A stretch of 64,000 nt of DNA from Notamacropus eugenii (GCF_028372415.1 NC_092875.1:56089228-56153227), one strand, 5' to 3'; counted from the first letter of the stretch, positions 11,421-23,704 are shown. Notes: a model not told the origin generated them from the sequence alone. Translations and numbers: made by a program.

Positions 11421-12480
11421 GATTGTCCTTCCCTTCAGTATATTTGAATGCTCAATCAGTTGTCCTCACTTTTGCTTTTGTGGTGAGACTTGCCATCACC
11501 GATTCAGGTTTTTCTATTCTACTAATTACTTCTGCTGTGCAGGCTATACATTGTGCTCTCATCTTTCTCTTTTTTTCTTTTAAGTCATTAAAAGAAGGTC
11601 TGTTGTGGTTTCATGTTCTCAAATTCCATATGGTCCTCTATCTCATCAGGAGTTGAGTCATTTTATTTTTTTCTTGCCGTGTTTATTCATAGAACCTTGA
11701 ACTCATCTACTATACTCGGCGGCCATGTTTTCTTTTACTGTTAATGTTTTCCTTATTGATTTATCCATTTCTTTTCAAGGTCTTTCAGTTTTCTTCCTCA
11801 TGAGATCTTTGATAATTTCTGTCTTTCTCCTCTTATTTTCTTCCTTTGCTTACTTTGTGACTCTCTCTTCTCTGATGGTGATTTTAGATGTCTAGATCTT
11901 AAAGCATGCTAGGCTTCTGCCCTGGGCAATTCACAGTTCAGCAGCTTAGGTCTCTACTCTAAATGACTTTTGAGGGAACAGAACTGGTCTCTGTGGAATA
12001 CTAGGTTCTTTTCTTCAGGCTTAGTAGAATGCCAGGCAACCTACATGCAGTACCTCACACAGTATCTTTTCCCATTCCCTGTATTCCCCAGTTCTCTGGC
12101 CCTGCAGTGCAGCGCATCATCATGCTAATGCTACTGCAGTGTGGGATGATTTCTGTCAGTTGGAGTCTGGATCTCTGAGTCTATTTCAAGCCCAGACCCA
12201 TGTCCTTCCTTGTTCCCTTGGTTTCTCTGTCCTCCTACAGAGATCCTTTATAGCATAGGAAAACATCATGGCACAGGCTATAGAGGCCCAGGCAAACTTC
12301 CACACTCTGAAGCCTGAATCTCCTCAGCACTGGAAAGAAGTAGAGGGGACTGGGGTTGAGTTTTGAGATGTCAACCTAACTGGTGGTAGCATGGTGGAGT
12401 CACTGTATGAGCTTGAGTTGGGCTTAAGTTCACTGTTTATTTTTTTTTTAACTTTCTTTTGGGTTCTGGGTGCCCTACAC
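11421..12480 (-). mobile_element. Probable L1 5' part (ORF1 edge and 5' UTR), minus strand
   Basis: The minus strand of 11700-11900 is purine-rich with words such as 'gaaagaccttgaaaaga', and 11900-12460 resembles a GC-richer L1 5' UTR. It continues the L1 at 8525-10930 in the same orientation. No open ORF1 remains. The call rests mainly on position and composition. Confidence 0.4.
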
Positions 12481-12779
12481 CATGGAAGCAGCTCAAATTG
12501 CTTTATCTTTAGTGCATAATTTCAATGTTAGAGAGCATTGATAATTTGTGAGGATGAGAGAAAATGTCAGTCTTCTGTCTTTTTTCATGTGTTGTCATTA
12601 TTCTGGTCATCATTATCAATGGAGGCAGAAGGTTACAGTAAGAAATGTTCCATAACCATAGTCTGGGTGCAGTGGGTGATCCAGGTTTTTTTGTTATTTT
12701 TTAATCAATTCTGATTCATTTACTCTAGGCTTACATTCTAGGCTTGGAGGCCTAGAATGTAGAATGCTAAACTGGGAGT

Positions 12780-12990
12780 CAGGAGGACCTAGCACTTTAG
12801 GAAAGCACTTTATTAAGTGTTTCATTTGATCCTTGAAACAATCTTTGGAGGGAGCAGCAATTGTTATTCTCATTTTACAGATGAAGAAACTGAGGCAGAA
12901 AGAGGCTAAATAAGGTGCCCAGAGTCATCCTTCTTTTAGACCAAATTTAACTCAAGACTTTCTAACTATAGATTCATCACACTCTTCACT
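12780..12990 (-). mobile_element. MIR/CORE-SINE fragment
   Basis: 'attctcattttacagatgaag' overlaps the MIR antisense core (cattttacagatgaggaaactgaggc), followed by 'gaggctaaataaggtgccca' and 'gagtcatcc'. Diverged. The 300 bp before it (12481-12779) and after it (12991-13309) show nothing classifiable. Confidence 0.65.
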
Positions 12991-13309
12991 GAACACATTC
13001 AGAAACTCATGAACCCAATACATTTCAAATAAACATTTAATGTACAAATGCTATGAGCAGAGTCCTGTATTTGATATCAAAGAAATGTATAAATTTTAAA
13101 TAAAATAATAGTCTAGATATGTTGGGAAGTTCTACTAATATGCACATCAGAATTTTAAAAAGCCATGGAAAATTATGTTTTTTCTAGGTTATAGGAAAGA
13201 GCATTTGATATAATATCTAATATTATTTTTGTAGAGAAGATGGTGAAATGTAGACTCAGTGGTATATACGCAGATTGGGAACTGTATGATGTTCAGATTC
13301 TATGAGTAG

Positions 13310-13600
13310 TCATTATGGTAGTTAGCATGTATATAGTGCTTTGTATTTTGTAACGTAGTTTACATATATTAATTAATATTAGCATAATATGTTCATATAT
13401 GAATTCATTTAATCCTCAAAAAATTCTGTGGGGTAGGTACTATTTTTAATCCTCATTTTAGAGAGGAAGAAACTGAGACACAAGAGGTTATGTTGCTTGA
13501 CTAAGGACACACAGTAGCAAGGGTCTGAGGCATGATTGAAGTTAGGTCTTTCTGACTCAAAGTGCCATAGTCTATCCATTGCAACATCTTGTTAATGGTT
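13310..13600 (-). mobile_element. MIR/CORE-SINE
   Basis: 'tgtggggtaggtactattt', 'aatcctcattttagagagg', 'aagaaactgagacacaagag', 'aaggacacacagtagcaag' and 'gtctatccattgcaacat' follow the antisense MIR order, including its L2-like end. Confidence 0.7.
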
Positions 13601-13639
13601 CAGTGGATGGCAGGAAGTCTTTAAGAGATCACCCAGGCT

Positions 13640-14565
13640 GACTCTGTGCCATTGAGCTTTTTTTTAACCAATGATTTGGATAAAGGTAATCAAATCTGCA
13701 GATGACATACAAACTTGCCAAGGATAATTGACACAGTAGATGAAAACAGACAGATCCAAAAAGATTTCAATAGTTCAGACCATTGAACCATTTCTAAGAC
13801 AAAATTCAGTAGGGATAATTGTGAAGTCTTATATTTGGGTACAAAATTTCAATTTACCAGATATGAGGTTGGAGAATCATAGACAGCAGATAGTATGAGA
13901 AAAAGACATTAGGACAACAAACTCAATGTGAATTGAGCAATATCATGTGACAGCTGCCCAGGCTAATGCAATCTTAGGCTGCATTAATAGAATCATAAAT
14001 TGCAACATTAAGGATGTGTCCATATCTCTGTACTCTGCCCTCATTGGACCTCATCACAAATATTATTTCATTCTGGACACCATAGTTCCAGAAGGACTTT
14101 GACAAGTTGGAGAGGATGCAGAGAAAAACAAGCAAGATGGTGAAAGGACTTGAATCTATATCATATGGGAACTGATGGATGGAACTAGGAATTTTTTGCC
14201 TTTTGAAGGGAAGACTCAATTGGGGATTAATAGCCATTTTAAAGTATTTGAATGGCTGTCATATGGAAGGGGGATCAGATTTGCTCTGTTTGGCCCAAGA
14301 GAGAAAGATCAGGGGCCACCAGAGTCAAAGGGTGGAAGTTACAAAGAGGTAAATGTGATCTTGATAACAGGAAAGATTTCCATACAATTAAAACTGACCC
14401 AAAGTGGAATGGGTGACCATGCCAAGGTAGACTGTCTATTACAAAACTTGGAGCATAGAAGGAATTAAGATTTTTGGGGCATGTTATAGAAGGGATTACT
14501 CCTTTCAGGTATGGGATGGTCTTTGAGGTCCCTTCCAACTCCAAAATTCTGTAATTCTCTGATAC
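13640..14565 (+). mobile_element. CR1/L3-clade LINE, 3' part
   Basis: Opens with 'ccaatgatttggataaagg', which encodes the NDLDKG block, then 'tctgcagatgac' (the S-A-D-D RT block), 'ctctgtactctgccctcatt', 'tctggacaccatag', 'tttgacaagttggagaggat' and a 3' end 'gtcccttccaactccaaaat' plus 'tctgtaattctctgat'. The short terminal repeats of the attctrtga type are the CR1 signature. The frame is broken many times. Open frames on both strands inside it are chance. Confidence 0.75.
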
Positions 14566-14914
14566 TGAGTGGATGAGATCACCAATAGAGAGAGTATAGA
14601 GGGAGATTTCATCCTTGCTTATCAAAGAGGACCAATGAGTAACAAGTAGCAGTTACAGGGGAGAAGATATTTACTCAGTTTAGTGAAGAATTTTTTTGCA
14701 ATTAACAGTCAGTCAAATAGTGGGAATGGCGAATTATTGGTTAAGAAGTTCCCTCTAACTAAAAGAGTTGAAGCAAAAGATGGATGATCACTTTTTTTTC
14801 AGGGACATTTTACATCTAAAGAGGATTGTTTCATTATTTAAGAAACCAGAGTAGAGGACCTTCCAGATCTCTCCTATGAGTTTGGAATTCATAAGAAAAA
14901 GAGAGAGCCAAGGA
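14566..14914. other. Intergenic, nothing recognised
   Basis: No gene or classified repeat was seen. Confidence 0.4.
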
Positions 14915-15440
14915 TGAGTCAATTCATACCAAGCATTCACTGAGTGCCTACATTGTCTCAGGTATTGAGTTAGGTGCTTTGAATACAAAAACAAACATTT
15001 TATTTCCAGGGAAAATTAATATGCACAGATGAATATTACATAGCAAATTTGGTAGGAATGGGGGATAACACTGACAGCTGGGGAAATCAGGAATTCTTGT
15101 TGGAGTTAGCACTTGAACTCAGCCATGGAGCTAGGAATTGAAGATATAGAGATGAGTATGGGTTGCACTCTGTTCCATGCATGGGAAACAGCCTTTGTCA
15201 AGGCTCTGAGGGGAGAGATGGAATATCAGTACAAGTAGGTGAGTTTGAATGGAATGTAGAGTATGTTGGGGGCAGTTATGTGAAATGAGACCAGGAATTT
15301 GGATTGTGACTTAGATTATGAAGGGTTTAAATGTCACAGGAGATGAAATTTTATTCTAGTTAAAATAGGGAGTCTGTGAAGGATCTTCAGCAAAGTAGTG
15401 AAATGGTCAGATCCATGTTTGAGGGTAATGACAATAGAGA
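14915..15440 (+). mobile_element. Ancient interspersed repeat, long copy
   Basis: Starts 'accaagcattcactgagtgc' and 'gtgctttgaatacaaaaaca', then 'actctgttccatgcatggg' and 'tagattatgaagggtttaaa', to 'aatggtcagatccatg'. The same succession of blocks occurs at 16135-16790, so these are two copies of one long old repeat. An L2-related 3' region is suspected but not shown. Confidence 0.5.
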
Positions 15441-16134
15441 TGGTCACAAAAGCAATTGGATTTTGAACAGATGTACCCATTCAATCAAAGTCTCATTGAC
15501 AGATGGAGCTGATCATAGCTTCTCAGGTGTTATGTTATCAGAGCTCCAGTTCTGCCAGGTGTAACTAAACAAGGACTTTATGGCATCAGGCAAAAGAGAA
15601 AGAGGCTCATTGTGAGAGTGTTAGCCACCATGTGATGAATTTTTTTAAGCACAGAAACTCATAATGACCATCTACAAAGACATGGAGGAGTTGGGACCTA
15701 GACTCCCAATGATGAAACCCCATATTGATTTTCTTTAATTTCTTTCTTTCTTTCCTGCAGCTACATAATATTTCACAGTTTACAAAACATTTTCATATGC
15801 AATATTTGATTTGATGTATAGAGAAAAAACCTTTCAGGTAGTCAGGGAAGATCTTTCAATTTCCATTTCAGAACTGATGAAATTGAGGAGCAAAGATATT
15901 AAGTGACTTGGCTAAGGGCATACAGCTTATAATGCTAGACTGATGACAAAATCCTGTCTTTTCACTCCATTTCCAGCACTCTTTGGAGTTAGAAAATGTT
16001 GTGAGGAAGCAGGAAGTGTTCAATCAGATTTAGTTGTGGTGGAAACACCAAGAATAGAGACCATAAAGAACGAGATCAAGGTCATTTATAGTCAATAAGA
16101 GCAGAGTGAGCCAGTAAGGTAGGGATCTTGATAT
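15441..16134. other. Intergenic with a weak MIR trace
   Basis: A MIR-like antisense piece (about 15770-15990) has 'attaagtgacttggctaagg' and 'catacagctta'. Nothing else was recognised. Confidence 0.4.
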
Positions 16135-16790
16135 TCATGAATCAACATTTATTAAGCACGTAATTATGTGCCAGATACTTTGTTATGTTTTCAGATACAA
16201 AATGAGGCAAAACAGTCCCTGGCCTTAAGGATCTCACAATTTATTTGGGAAGACAACATGCAAACAAATATATACAATTAAGCTACGTACAGGATTAATA
16301 GGAAATCATTAACAAAAAGAAGGGACTCAAGAGGGGTTGGAAAAGGATTTCAGTAAAAATGAGATTTAAAAAGAAATTTGTGACTTAAATTAAATAAAAG
16401 GAGCCAGTAGGTGGGGTTGAGTAGAGAGAGAATTCCAGACTTCGGAACAGATTCAGAAAATACCCAGAGCCAAGAAATAGAATGTTTATGGAACAGCAAA
16501 GAGTTTAGTGTCACTGGAGCCAAGAGTACATGGTATGGAGTAAGGTATTAGAAGTCTGGAAAAGTAGAAAAGGGCTAAGTTATGAAGGGATTTGAATGTA
16601 AAACTAAGGAGTTTGTATTTGATCCTGGAGGCAACAGGGAATCCTTGACATTCATTGTTCAGGAGGAGTGACAGAGTCAGACCTGTACTTTAGGAAAATC
16701 GCTTTAGTGACTAAACGGAGAATGGAGGTTGAGTAGGGAGAGAATTGAGGAATCCAACATTTTTGCCTCCCAAAATTTTCCTCAGAAGCA
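16135..16790 (+). mobile_element. Ancient interspersed repeat, longest copy, just 3' of the OR gene
   Basis: Blocks in order: 'acatttattaagcacgta', 'gatacaaaatgaggcaaaac', 'agtccctggccttaagg', 'agacaacatgcaaacaaat', 'gttatgaagggatttgaatg', 'ttgatcctggaggcaaca' and 'aggaaaatcgctttagtg'. On the minus strand it contributes an AATAAA at 16245-16240, about 580 bp past the OR stop codon. That is a possible poly(A) signal for the OR transcript, though unproven. Confidence 0.55.
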
Positions 16791-16826
16791 CTGGTGTTTT
16801 ATACCGAAGACCAGAATTCAGCCTCA

Positions 16827-17765
16827 TCACTGAGAGGAGGCTATTCTGCTAAGGAGTCTCCTAAGGGAGTCTTTTATGTCCTTATTCCTTAGTGTATAGA
16901 TGAAGGGATTCAACATGGGAGTGACCACAGCATACATTGCTGAGGCAACTGTGCTCTTCCAGGAAGAGGGGGTAGTAGAGGAGCTCAAATATACTCCAAA
17001 CCCTGTGCCATAGAATAAAGAAACAACAGAGAGGTGAGAACCACAGGTAGAAAAGGCTTTATACTTACCCCGAGTGGATGGCACTTTCAAAATGGAAGAA
17101 CAGATCTGACTATAAGAGAAAAGGATCCCTGTGAGGGGGACAAAACCCAATAATGCAGCAATAAGATATATCAAAGCATAATTAATGAGAGTGTCCGAAC
17201 AAGAGAGGTTCAGAACCTCAGCAAGATCACAAAAGAAGTGCTGAATTTCATGGCCTGCACAGAAAGAGAGCCGTGTTACCATCAGACAGTGAAGGAGGGA
17301 ATCTAGAAGGCTTATTATCCAGGAGAGTAGAACCAGTAGGCTACAGACACCAGGGCTCATAATGGCTGCATAGCGTAAAGGGTGACAGATAGCCACAAAG
17401 CGGTCATAGGCCATTGCAGTGAGGAGGAAATTGTCCAAACTGGCAAAAACAATAAAGAAATACATCTGGGCAAGACAGTCAGCATAGGTGATGGCCTTGT
17501 TCTGTGTCAAGATGCTCAGCAACATCTTAGGGACTGTGGTGGATACCACACAGATATCTACAAAGGACAAATTAGAAAGAAAGAAGTACATGGGGGTGTG
17601 GAGGTGAGAGTCAGAGCCAATGGCCAACATGATGAGTAGGTTTCCAACCACTGTGACCAAATACATGCCCAAGAACAGGCCAAAGAGGGGCCTCTGCTGA
17701 TCCGATGTCTCAGAAAATCCCAGGAGGAGAAATTCAGTGAATTGTGTTTGGTTTCCTGGTACCAT
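16827..17765 (-). CDS. Olfactory receptor, class II, OR7-like, intact
   Basis: Encodes a 312-residue seven-transmembrane odorant receptor that would couple to the olfactory G protein in sensory neuron cilia. The frame stays open another 62 codons upstream but without a better start. The chosen ATG (17765) lies 13 nt after a splice acceptor and begins MVPGNQTQ, with an N-glycosylation site at N5. Hallmarks: GN at 41-42 (TM1), [13 protein letters not shown] at 55-67 (TM2), C97 with ECL2 cysteines C169, C179 and C189, MAYDRF at 118-123 (end of TM3), SY at 217-218 (TM5), [10 protein letters not shown] at 236-245 (TM6) and [15 protein letters not shown] at 283-297 (TM7). The length is normal for the family. 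Family 7 is inferred from GKYKAFSTC and the overall wording; the subfamily is not assigned. The paralogue is at 40499-41449, about two-thirds identical by eye. No defect was seen. Confidence 0.93.
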   Translation of the reverse strand: MVPGNQTQFTEFLLLGFSETSDQQRPLFGLFLGMYLVTVVGNLLIMLAIGSDSHLHTPMYFFLSNLSFVDICVVSTTVPKMLLSILTQNKAITYADCLAQMYFFIVFASLDNFLLTAMAYDRFVAICHPLRYAAIMSPGVCSLLVLLSWIISLLDSLLHCLMVTRLSFCAGHEIQHFFCDLAEVLNLSCSDTLINYALIYLIAALLGFVPLTGILFSYSQICSSILKVPSTRGKYKAFSTCGSHLSVVSLFYGTGFGVYLSSSTTPSSWKSTVASAMYAVVTPMLNPFIYTLRNKDIKDSLRRLLSRIASSQ

Positions 17766-17778
17766 GGGGCTGACTTTT

Positions 17779-17802
17779 CTGATGAGAAAGAGAAATGAGA
17801 AG
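17779..17802 (-). promoter_or_regulatory. Splice acceptor of the OR coding exon
   Basis: The minus strand reads a pyrimidine tract 'cttctcatttctctttctc' followed by atcag, and exon sequence begins at 17778. OR genes usually have untranslated 5' exons spliced just upstream of a single coding exon; the 5' exon itself was not located. The paralogue has an acceptor at the same distance from the start-codon position. Confidence 0.75.
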
Positions 17803-18060
17803 AGCATCACACGAAAATAGTTATCCTTGTATATGAAATGGAAACACTCTGCTTCTGAGCAGGCTCTAACTTCTAATTTCCAAGTTCTGTCCTTGTCTTT
17901 GCCACTTATTACCTTTGTGATCTTAGACAAGTCACTATTTCCACATTTCACCTCAATGCAAGTTGAAGGACTTGTACCTAATGACCTCTAAGATTCCTTC
18001 CAGTTCAGACTGTCCTTATAACACGAACAACCACATTTAGAAATGAACATTTCATGAATC
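17803..18060 (-). other. OR intron end with MIR-like remnant
   Basis: The minus strand includes 'tagtgacttgtctaagatca', a MIR-type word, and 'ttctaaatgtggttg'. It aligns loosely with 40220-40485 upstream of the second OR ('ttctaagtgtggttag', 'gaagggatctcatggatcat'). This indicates that the duplicated OR unit included intron sequence. Confidence 0.5.
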
Positions 18061-18299
18061 CCATCTCATATTTGCTCTAAGTATTAATGATTATTGAACC
18101 CTGGAATAATGAAGGAGATACCATGGACAGGGCAGGACCATTTCTGCAGCCAATAGCAGGAGAGGAGAGTGATCTGGTATGACTGAGGATTTGGGCCACC
18201 CATTCTTCAACTGAAATCATAATATCACATAGAAATGGAAGGGGCCTCCTAGGACATGTGAGACAAAACTGTACCCCACAAAAATCCTGGCACAAAATA
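18061..18299. other. Intergenic or 5' region of the OR gene, nothing recognised
   Basis: No promoter element or 5' exon could be called with confidence. Confidence 0.35.
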
Positions 18300-18890
18300 T
18301 ACCTGGCAAGTGGGCATCTGGTCTTTTCTTGAAGACCTCCATGGACGGGAATTGCCTCAGCTTCCTGCGGGAGCCTATTTCACTCTGAGTTTGCTCTCAC
18401 TTTTCTTTCTATTGAACCAAAATATGACTGTTTCCAGTTCTATCTGATGCTCTCATTCTACCCTCTGAGTCCTTGCAGAACAAATCTCTTTTCTCTCCCA
18501 CATATCCCTCTAAATATTTGAAGATAATTAATTTATTTTATGGGATTAATTTTCCCATATTAAGTATAATTCCTCTCCTTTAGCTCAAGTAAGTCTAGTG
18601 CCTTCAGCTGGTCCATATAGGCCATTCACCATCCTGGTTGCTCTCCCTTGCCTCCTCTTCAGATTATCAATGTCCTTCCTAAGTTGTGGTACCCAGAACT
18701 AAACACAGAATTTCAGATGAGGTCTGACTATAGTCAAAGACAGTGGGATGATCATCTCCTTCTTATTGAAAGCTATATCTCCTTTAACATAAATTAACTT
18801 TTCCTTATGTTATTTTGTCTGCCCTATTGAGTTTACAATCCACTGGAAATCTCAAAATTATTTTCAAATGAATAATGGGCTGTGTGTTGG
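18300..18890 (-). mobile_element. CR1/L3-clade LINE 3' region
   Basis: Antisense CR1/L3 words in order: 'cttgaagacctccatggac', 'aaatatttgaagataatta', 'tggttgctctcccttgcct', 'tcttcagattatcaatgtcc', 'ttcctaagttgtggtaccc', 'agaactaaacacagaattt' and 'cagatgaggtctgactatag'. Matches the coding and 3' part of the copy at 13640-14565 in reverse. Confidence 0.7.
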
Positions 18891-19634
18891 GGAAGGTGTT
18901 CCAGGGGGCTTGAGTGCTTTTCCCTTTCTTATGTGCTGTAGATACACATAGCTGGTTGTGGATGACATCACCCTTCGAGTATATGGTGAGCCTGTGTTGC
19001 TAAGTTTTCCCTGTGATAGCCTAGAGCTGTATATATGGTAGGGCACCAATCTGACACTCTGCTCCATCAGCCTTGAAAGGGTTTTGGGAGTTCCAGGCAA
19101 TGACACATTCCATTTCTGACTCCTATTCTCTAGTCCCTTAAAACTCAGACATTCTACTTTCTAAAGCCCACTCCAGCTGGCAGTATGTTTGAAGTTTCTT
19201 TCCTATGATGCATGTGCTTTTGGAAAAGAAAAATACCTCACTGGAGCACATGGCCCAGGCCAACAATGTTGTAGATGGAAGATGGATTTAGGTTTAAATG
19301 GGGGCATTCAGTATAGGAAGGTGGTTCTAGAGAGAATGGAGTCAGGTGTGAGACTTCAGGGTCTAGTTAATACCTTCAAACAATTTCAGGGCTTCTTGGT
19401 GTGTTCTTTGTATTAAGAAGAAAATTCACGAACAGTCTGAGTAAAAGAGACAAAGTTTCTAGAAAGCTAATCCCTCTGAGAATTCTAGAAGCACTGACCC
19501 TCAGAATCGAAATGGTCTACAGAAATAATTTAGTCCAATCTATATCCAAATAAAAATTTTGCCTATGTGACCTATGGAAAATGAGATGGGCTATGAAAAG
19601 CACATCTTGAACTTTTCCTACATGGTCAGGCAGG
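18891..19634. other. Intergenic, nothing recognised
   Basis: No gene was seen. A short diverged CR1-like trace may lie near 19510-19600. Confidence 0.35.
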
Positions 19635-19720
19635 CAGTATGCATTTATTAAAAATTTACTGCATAACAGATACTGTGCTATGTGTGTGGGATACAAAAAC
19701 AAGAAATAAGAGGGGTGAGC
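19635..19720 (+). mobile_element. Ancient repeat fragment
   Basis: 'gcatttattaaaaatttact', then 'gatactgtgctatgtgtgtg' and 'ggatacaaaaacaag', the 5' blocks of the family seen at 290-560. Confidence 0.45.
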
Positions 19721-19969
19721 CAGAGACAGGGAAGGGATAAGGGCATGGTGACAGAGCCTGGATACTCACAGGCACAGACAGCAGGAGAACAAAGGTCAAA
19801 CTTGAGCTCTTTCCCAAAATTATGAATTCCCTGAAGGAATTCACCAATGAGGAAAGGAGGGTGGCTTGGGGGAAAGATGTTGAAGGATGAGGAGGCCCTG
19901 GACATTGTGTTATGACTTTGAAATCCACAGAGACAGGGACAGCAGAAAGAGTGGTGAAAGGTCATCTTT

Positions 19970-20135
19970 CAGATGAAACGTCATTATCCAGCTCTTGCTT
20001 GAAGACTTCCCACCACCTCCTGAAAGAGTCAATTTCACATTTGGTAATCACTAACTGTAAGAAGTGTGTTTGTTTTCTGATATCAAATCTAAATTTGTCT
20101 TTTTACCACATCTTCTCTAAGCTAAGGACAACTTC
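19970..20135 (-). mobile_element. CR1/L3 fragment
   Basis: Antisense words 'ttgcttgaagacttcccacc', 'ctcctgaaagagtcaatttc' and 'tgatatcaaatctaaattt' correspond to the CR1/L3 3' region. Confidence 0.55.
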
Positions 20136-21379
20136 TCATTCCCTTGCTAGCCCTTAAAGATAGCTACCACTCCAGAAAGAGGTGAGAGTGGAGCATATAT
20201 CTATTATAGCAGATACCTTGGCACCCCAAAGAGAGAGTACTTAGTGTGATGAACAAAAGGAGTTTCTTCCTCATTTTGGAGGTGGTGTTGGTGATAGTAG
20301 CAAGAGTAGACCCTGTTGGAGTTGATGGCCCATAAGAGAGAAGAACACCCTTGAAAGGTTATCATATCTAGGTCAAAGGAGGTGTGTGTTGATTCATCCT
20401 CAGCTTGTTCTCCATTAAGATCCCCAAATCTTTTTCATATGTGCAGAATGTACTCTGGGGTTATTCTCTTAACCGACCCTTAGACCAGTAAGTTGGGTCC
20501 CTAGAGGACAACAACTACTTTTCCCCTTAAGTTTCTAGGGGGTAGCCCTGAGTTGTTTGGGTATGGTTCTCTAATAATTAGAAACTTATCAGCTTCTACC
20601 AATGTGATACATCTATTGATTTTGAGTTGATCTATGTTCCACAGTGCTACTCCACCACACCCTCTTTGCATGTCATGGTCCATGGACCCAAACTTTTCTA
20701 TGAAACCCAAGCTTCCATGTCATCAGAAACCTATACACTGAATTACTCTAACTAGGAGAATTGGGGAAAAAAAGAAATCCTCATTCTTTCTTTCCCTCTG
20801 CTTTCTCATTGCCAAAAGAAGTACAGAATTCCTACCATGACTTTCCAACAGATAAGAAAGAAAAAAGGAAGAACAAAACTTAATTTGGTTTATAGAAAAA
20901 TTGTTATGCTTTAATGATCCTAACATGTATTATTTGTGTTCATTTATTTTTCTTTGAAATAGTTTGTATTTAAATATCTAATAGAAACAGAAAAGTTAAG
21001 AAGTGATTTTTTTGGTAAATTCTTATTTTAAATTAGTAAAATGAAGTTAAGCTGTGCCCAAAACCCCAGACAGAATTGGTTTCTAGAAAGGTTTGTTTAC
21101 TAAGGTTATATAGTATGACCAGTTGGTATAAAATAACCAACCTCTCCAAAGGAAAAAAAAAAGGCAGTGATATACTCTCCCACAAGGAGAGAGATCATGC
21201 AGGGAAAGTGGAATCAAACTTACAGAGTATGCACTACAAAGGGGTAGCACAGATTGTGAAAGTCCTTTTTCTTGTGGTCCTTTTCTCCCTTTCCTGGAAC
21301 TCTCATGAAATTCAACTTAGACATAGTATAATGTTTGCCTGTGCTTCTTGTATAGTCCCAGTGCTATAATGATTAGGAA
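20136..21379. other. Intergenic, nothing recognised
   Basis: No gene signature. Several 60-97 codon open frames lack recognisable features. Confidence 0.35.
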
Positions 21380-21600
21380 ATTTTTCCTTCTATCAAGTCG
21401 AAATATTACTATTTTTTGTAATTTCTATGCATTATCTGTAGTCTTTCTGTCTGAGGTCAAGCAAAACATCTAATTTTTCTCATGACAACCCTTCAACTGC
21501 TTGAAAGCAGTTGTCTCCCCCTCCTTCATCATGATATCACATATCCAATCTTACCTGTTCTTTAAAGCCCTTCAAACTTTTATTTGGGCTCTTCTTTATC
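21380..21600 (-). mobile_element. CR1/L3 fragment
   Basis: 'ctgaggtcaagcaaaacatc', 'tcatgacaacccttcaactg' and 'cttgaaagcagttgtctccc' match antisense CR1/L3 words (ggccaagcagaac ... atgacaacccttcaaatacttgaagaca). Confidence 0.6.
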
Positions 21601-23704
21601 TCTCTCCCAACCCCAGCCTTCCCCACATCCTTGGAGGCAGATAAGTGCAGTAACTAACTGACAATTGATCAGAATCTGTAGTTCACAATATGGTTGCATT
21701 GTATTCCACTAAGCAACCTGGCACCAAACACTTCCTGGATTTCATACATAGTAGAAGTCAAGGAATACAGGTTACTTTTGATAAATTGACTTTTCTCTCT
21801 GTGTTATAAGTATCAGTCAAAGTCTGAGCATACAGAGGAATGGGGACAGGAATAGAAGGTAGAAAGGAAGAAGAGATAGGAGAGGGGGTGAAATAAGTAC
21901 AATAGAACCAGAATTTCATATCATCTGATCTATCAGATGCAGAAAGAGAGAAGGAAAAAAAGATCAGCAGGATTAGGTGAATAAGAGATGACAAATACAT
22001 AAAAATTACATTCAGGGAGTAGGTAGAGAAGAATAGGAAGTGATGTGGCAATTAATGAGATAATGGCTAGTGCTGAATTTAAGAAAAGAAGAGGAATGTG
22101 CATACACATTGCAGTGATGGCTCATACATCATATAATGGCTGCAAAAAGGCAAAACCAGTTTTCTTAATGACACAAGTAAGAATAGAACCTAGGCCATTG
22201 GACTCCTAACCCTTTTCCTACACCACACTTAAGTCATGAGTGGTGTCATAAGTCATAAGTAATACATAAGTCATAAGCCAATAGTAATACACAAAAGAAA
22301 GGACATTTTATTTCCTCATCTCCAGGGCAACTGACAATTCCTTTTCCTTTCCCCTTGCATCTGACTTGATTCTATTTGTTTTTCCCAACCGTGTATAGAG
22401 TGTACCTGTCTCCTCATTATATATTTCTTCTTGACAATCTCCCTAGGAATTCCAGCCAGTCTTCTGTAAACCTTCCATTTTCATGTCTACTTTCATATCA
22501 TGGGAAATGGTTTCAACCTACCCAAGAGCTCCTATTGGGGTAGGCAGTCTTTCCATCCCTGCCCTCAGGCAAACTCCCTGACCCTGTGAGCAGTCTATTG
22601 AGTGATAAGCTTAGCCTACAATGCCAGTCATGGAAGGGAAGATGAGGTCTGTAGAATCAGGGAATATAGGAGTTATCTATGGTTTTTGTGGAAAAGGCAT
22701 TGCCATAGCCTAGCACCCTATGTTTGTGGGTAGTGATATAACCTCTCTCTCTTTACTAGGCTTCTTATTGGTGTAGCTGAGACTTACCTCTGATAAAAGA
22801 CTATCCCTCGTGTTTGAACTATGCTTTTTGTCTCAGATGGACTGGGCCAAAAATGAATTCAGAGTTCTGCTATTATGACAAAAATGAAACTTTATCTTTC
22901 TGAAATGATTTAAGATCACAAAGAAATCCACAAAGGTAATCTTATTTGACTCATAAAATATGCCATAAAGTCAATAGGAAACTTTTGATCTCCATTTTAT
23001 GCCTCAAGGTCCAAGAGGGAAAGTGATTGGAAAAGTTTTATTTCTGGTTAATATAAAGATGAAACCCAAACCTGACACAGAGTATAAGGCTTATTCTACT
23101 CTTCTTTGTTTTTCCTCCAGACTTGGCCTTTGGCCAGACTTTGAGCTTTCTTTCAAGTAGACTCTGGAATGGGTCTGAACTTCTTGCTCTGTCAACTAGA
23201 TTAAATTATGATGTGAACTATCCTGGGTTTGGGAGAATCTCTTGAGTTTCTGAACCAACTGTCTACTTCTCTGCCCCCTTACGTCCCACCTCCTCTTTTC
23301 TTCTCTCCATCCCAACATTTCCCACCCCTAATCACTTACTGAACATCACCAAGGGGAAAGGTTGGCTGTTATCTGTTGGAAGAAAAGATTAGGACGACAG
23401 AAACTCTAGCTTCCAGAAAAAGTGGAGAGTTTCAGGTAGTTGGACAAGTATCTCTGGGAGGCACAAACAGACTTTCTGCTGGCAGGAGATGACTGATATT
23501 TGGTCCTGTGGAGGAACAGGAAGAATATTTGAAATATCTAGTGCCTAAGAGGCTCAATCCCCCAAACTCCTCATTAGAAAAATCATATAATTGTATTTTC
23601 ATTCCCTGTGCAGTTGAACTCACAATGGGGCAGGAAATTATGGCAGAAATCTTCATAACAATTACAGCTGTCCAGCATTGCTTAAGAAGTTACTAAACTG
23701 GAGA
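21601..23704. other. Intergenic, mostly unique sequence
   Basis: No gene or clear mobile element. A purine-rich patch lies at about 21840-21960, and a very weak MIR-like trace near 22980-23060. Confidence 0.35.

Noticed and set aside
14175-14625. Open frames of 97 and 116 codons on opposite strands
   Set aside because: Both lie inside a CR1/L3 3' region and have no conserved protein pattern.
17766-17951. Extra 62 codons upstream of the first OR start
   Set aside because: They lie upstream of a strong splice acceptor, begin with GTG, and would add a non-OR N-terminus. Family members start at the MxxGNQT position.
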